From Trissonchulus latispiculum (taxonomy: Eukaryota; Nematoda; Enoplea; Enoplida; Ironidae): a stretch of DNA of 64,000 nucleotides. Positions 61,235 to 64,000 of this stretch are shown one piece after another; positions within the stretch are counted from its first letter, which is position 1, and each line of letters opens with the position of its first letter. A model generated the notes under the pieces. The model did no database searches. It saw only the letters and a program-made list of their open reading frames with translations, and had not been told where the DNA came from. A program made the position numbers and the translations under genes. The stretch covers positions 16,719 to 80,718 of the forward strand of contig JASAND010021213.1 of the NCBI GenBank assembly GCA_030248195.1, read 5' to 3'.

Positions 61235-61495
61235 GTAAGTAGAAAGCTCTTAGCAAACGCTTAAGCTGGAAACAAATGCCATACGTATTTAAAATGTCAA
61301 TAATGCAAATATTGTGTCTAAACCCGATTGTGTCCAAAATAAATTATATTTTGCACAAACATAACTTGGCTAGTTTAGGCATCTATTTTGCCATAATCCC
61401 GATCGGCTCTAAACTTACCTAACTAGTAAGCAAGTTAAATGATGTTTACCCTTCAACCATAATCCCTGACGATCTGTGACTTCACTTGTTACTAC

Positions 61496-61760
61496 CAAGA
61501 GTACATAATAGATAAGAATGTGACAACAAGCAGGCTCTCTATTAGCAGAGGAATAAATTATTCTATGCGGGTTGTCGGCTATCCGCCCACAAATTGACTC
61601 TATCACACCGCCCCAAATTTGGGGAGGGCATGTAAGCGTGTGTGTTTAACACATAGATGTACAAAACATGCTAAGCTAGTGAGCGATCCCCGATTGGAAG
61701 GAACTATGTTCCCATATAGGGGCGGGCTGAAAGGGGTTAAGCCGACAGCGAGCATACCAT
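61496..61760. mobile_element. Foldback MITE family 1, right end lost
   Basis: Starts CAAGAGTACATAATAGATAAG after GTTACTAC; the interior resembles the family (CCCACAAATTGA, GCGAGCATACCATAGTT). The expected TATGTACTCTTG end is missing where a TA microsatellite begins. Confidence 0.65.
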
Positions 61761-61772
61761 AGTTCAAGGTAA

Positions 61773-61778
<6 letters not shown>

Positions 61779-61866
<88 letters not shown>
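61779..61866. repeat. (TA)n microsatellite
   Basis: About 88 bp of pure TA. Confidence 0.97.
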
Positions 61867-61871
<5 letters not shown>

Positions 61872-62348
61872 AGTAAGTACAGAATTCAGGAAATACCGTA
61901 TTTTTTAGTATATTCGGTATTTTATGTTAAACGCCTTTATCTATTGTGTGCGGCAAGGGAAACAAAGTTCATGCCGACGTCATGTCCAAAGTCAAAGAAT
62001 GGGATTTAACTGAACCAGTGCCAATTGGTGCATGAAGACAACTTCTAAAGTTAAATCCATAAACTAAGTTTAAAAATCACAAAAATACTTTAAAATACTT
62101 TGTTTAAAACCAACTTTTTCATCAGACACATCTGGAAGTTGCAGTAAACTTTCAATTTATTATAAAATTATCAGTTTTGCAATCTATACTTTAACCTTTC
62201 TAATTTTCCATTACATTTTTATGCAAAAAATGGGAGTCCAAATTGCAGCTAGCTTGCACATTCTAAGAGTTTCCAAGAAAGTTACAGCAATCTTTTCAAG
62301 TTAGCATAAGGACTATGAATTTTCCTATAAAATATTAGTAATTTTGTA

Positions 62349-63164
62349 TATGTGGAAGTCAAATTGGATTTTCAGACAAATCTGATTTGTCTGAACATTC
62401 AATCTGATTTGTCTAAACATTCATTTCAGTCAAACTGGATTTGACCTTCCGATTGAATCTTCCATTGTTTGAAGTCATAAAAGTCCAGTTTGACTGAACT
62501 GAATTGAGTCAAATCCAATTTGACGTTTTCTGTTTCAGTCAAACGGAAATTCAATGTGAATGTTAATCTTTAGTGCAAAGAGATTGTTGACCTTTTATTA
62601 TTAATACAAAGCTAAAGCCAAATCTCAACTTTAAATTTATAATTGATAGTCTCCTCTTTATAGACCGGATTTTTACCTGAGTAGAAGGTTAACGGTTGAG
62701 TGTTAGAAAGCTTTTCCAAAGCTAGAAAACTTGAATTTTTTAAATTTCAAAATTTTTTAAATTTTTTATGGTTTTCTGGTAGAATCGATGATGCTGAGAA
62801 TTTTTTCTTCTTGTACGAACACCTGAAAATGCTTCCTTCGATCTGTGAAGGAAAACGCAAAAATATATACAAAAATAATCGTGTTATTATAATAGGCGGC
62901 AATTTCCTTTGATTCTATAGAGCCGTTGTAGAAATCAAATCGAAGTTTAATAATCTCTGCCGTAAAGATTAACATTCACATTGAATTACGGTTTGACTGA
63001 AACAGAAAACGTCAAATTGGATTTGACTCAATTCAGTTCAGTCAAACTGGATTTTTATGACTTCAAACAATGGTAGATTCAATTTGAAGTTCAAATCCAG
63101 TTTGACTGAAATGAATGTTCAGACAAATCAGATTTGCCTGAAAATCCAATATGACTTCCACATA
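62349..63164. mobile_element. Foldback element with about 230-bp arms
   Basis: The arms 62349-62575 and 62930-63164 are inverse complements (TATGTGGAAGTCA, AATTGGATTTTCAG, GACAAATCTGATTTGTCTGA, CAGTCAAACTGGATTTGA). Short internal duplications occur in the left arm. Flanking TA-rich sequence hides any TA duplication, which would suggest Tc1/mariner. Confidence 0.8.
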
Positions 63165-64000
63165 TATATAACATTCTCAGTTATATACTCAGTTTTATAT
63201 CATTTCGAAAAATAATTATATACTATTAGTTCTTAATTATTTTTGGATTTGCAGCAAAGTTTTAGAGACCTAAAGTCGTTAAAAGTTTGTAGAAAAATTA
63301 AATGCCCGGTTCACACTATGAAAATCTGCAGGCAACCGAATTGCCAGCAATTTAGGAGCAATGACAATACTGCCTGCAATACCGTTCACACTGCATCAAC
63401 AAGATTGCCGGCAATATAGCGGGAAATTTAAAATTGCAGTCTAGTGGCAGTATATATATACGCACCTATGTTTGATTGCCACAGCGTTTGTTCACTGTCT
63501 CACTCTTTGAAACTGTTTTTTGTTTCGTTTTGTGTTTTTCGAAAACAGTTTGAAACTTCCCTAGTTATGAATTTCTTTGGAAAGCTCCAATGTTTAGAAT
63601 TTTAAAGAAAAAATGTTTAGAATTGGTTCTTACTCTTACGGTTGTTTAAATATAGTATATTGATCATATTTATGGGAAAACTTGTAGTTCTTATGCTAAA
63701 TTAGAAAGATTGGCTGTAACTTCTTTGAAAACTCTTAACTGAAAAACTGAAAACGAAAAAAAGCCTGCAATTTCAACTCCAATTTATAGATTTCCGATTT
63801 ATAAAAATGTTATGGGAAAATTAGAAAAGCTAGAATTTAGAATGCAAAAATGTGAGAAAATGGTTTTTATAATAAATTGAAATGTTCATAGCAACTTTTC
63901 AGAAATTTCTTAGAAAAGATTTTATTTGAAACCATATTACGCAAATTTGGTTGAATAACCTAGTTTTAAGCAATGAGCAATACGTAACTGAACGAAGTAT
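63165..64000. other. Right edge, gene C intron, no M4 exon found
   Basis: Contains GTTCACACT twice with GCCGGCAAT-like motifs (63307-63420), perhaps another repeat. Neither the KNIIIKTD coding sequence nor the FFRICQFIC coding sequence seen in A and B is present. Confidence 0.5.

Overview
The window is metazoan nuclear DNA, from an invertebrate whose phylum I cannot fix. The evidence is spliced genes with GT-AG introns, AT-rich introns full of transposons, and long microsatellites. There is no operon-like or organellar structure. The backbone is a head-to-tail tandem array of three genes on the + strand. They encode Cys-loop ligand-gated ion channel subunits of the nicotinic acetylcholine receptor (nAChR) type. 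Most of the other sequence is mobile-element debris in their introns.

Gene A (34-12994) enters from the left edge at its 45-bp exon and runs to its stop. It carries two in-frame stops and has lost a Cys-loop cysteine, so it is a pseudogene. Gene B (16073-33379) is complete: seven coding exons whose lengths sum to 1329 nt, giving 442 residues with signal peptide, Cys-loop, vicinal cysteines and four membrane segments. Gene C (35736 to at least 61234) is open through the M3 exon, but its M4 exon is not in the window. Exon lengths (186, 45, 110, 139, about 400, about 227, 219) and phases match between copies. The 45- and 110-bp exons match the classical nAChR exons. The ligand pocket changes from copy to copy. 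A has HYECCPEPY in loop C, B has YHECCPEPQ, and C has lost the cysteine pair through a 6-nt in-frame shortening. In all three the loop B tryptophan position is phenylalanine.

Because the three copies share ancestral intron sequence, each serves as an empty-site control for insertions in the others. This dates several elements. A foldback transposon with 7-bp target duplications occurs many times; one copy is shared by A and C but missing from B. A non-LTR reverse transcriptase fossil is shared by A and C and has been broken independently in each. Two TTAA-flanked insertions have intact empty sites: one in gene B's M2-M3 intron, and one inside the 3' LTR of a BEL/Pao retrotransposon in B's first intron. 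Gene A also has a 1.3-kb near-perfect palindrome and a decayed DNA-packaging-ATPase fragment of Polinton or virus type.

The largest anomaly is an insertion of about 13.8 kb (36482-50251) in gene C's first intron. It is flanked by 8-bp AGAAAGTT repeats and bounded by inverted termini containing ATTCATTCGCCC. It holds a 182-bp tandem repeat with GACGGGC motifs, an A-rich core with a candidate spliced coding exon on the minus strand, and a C-rich array of about 333-bp monomers in four-monomer higher-order units. I recognise no transposase in it. Smaller items are a RING-finger reading frame between B and C (minus strand), tRNA-derived SINEs, an RNase H-bearing LINE 3' end, and CA, TA and TG microsatellites.
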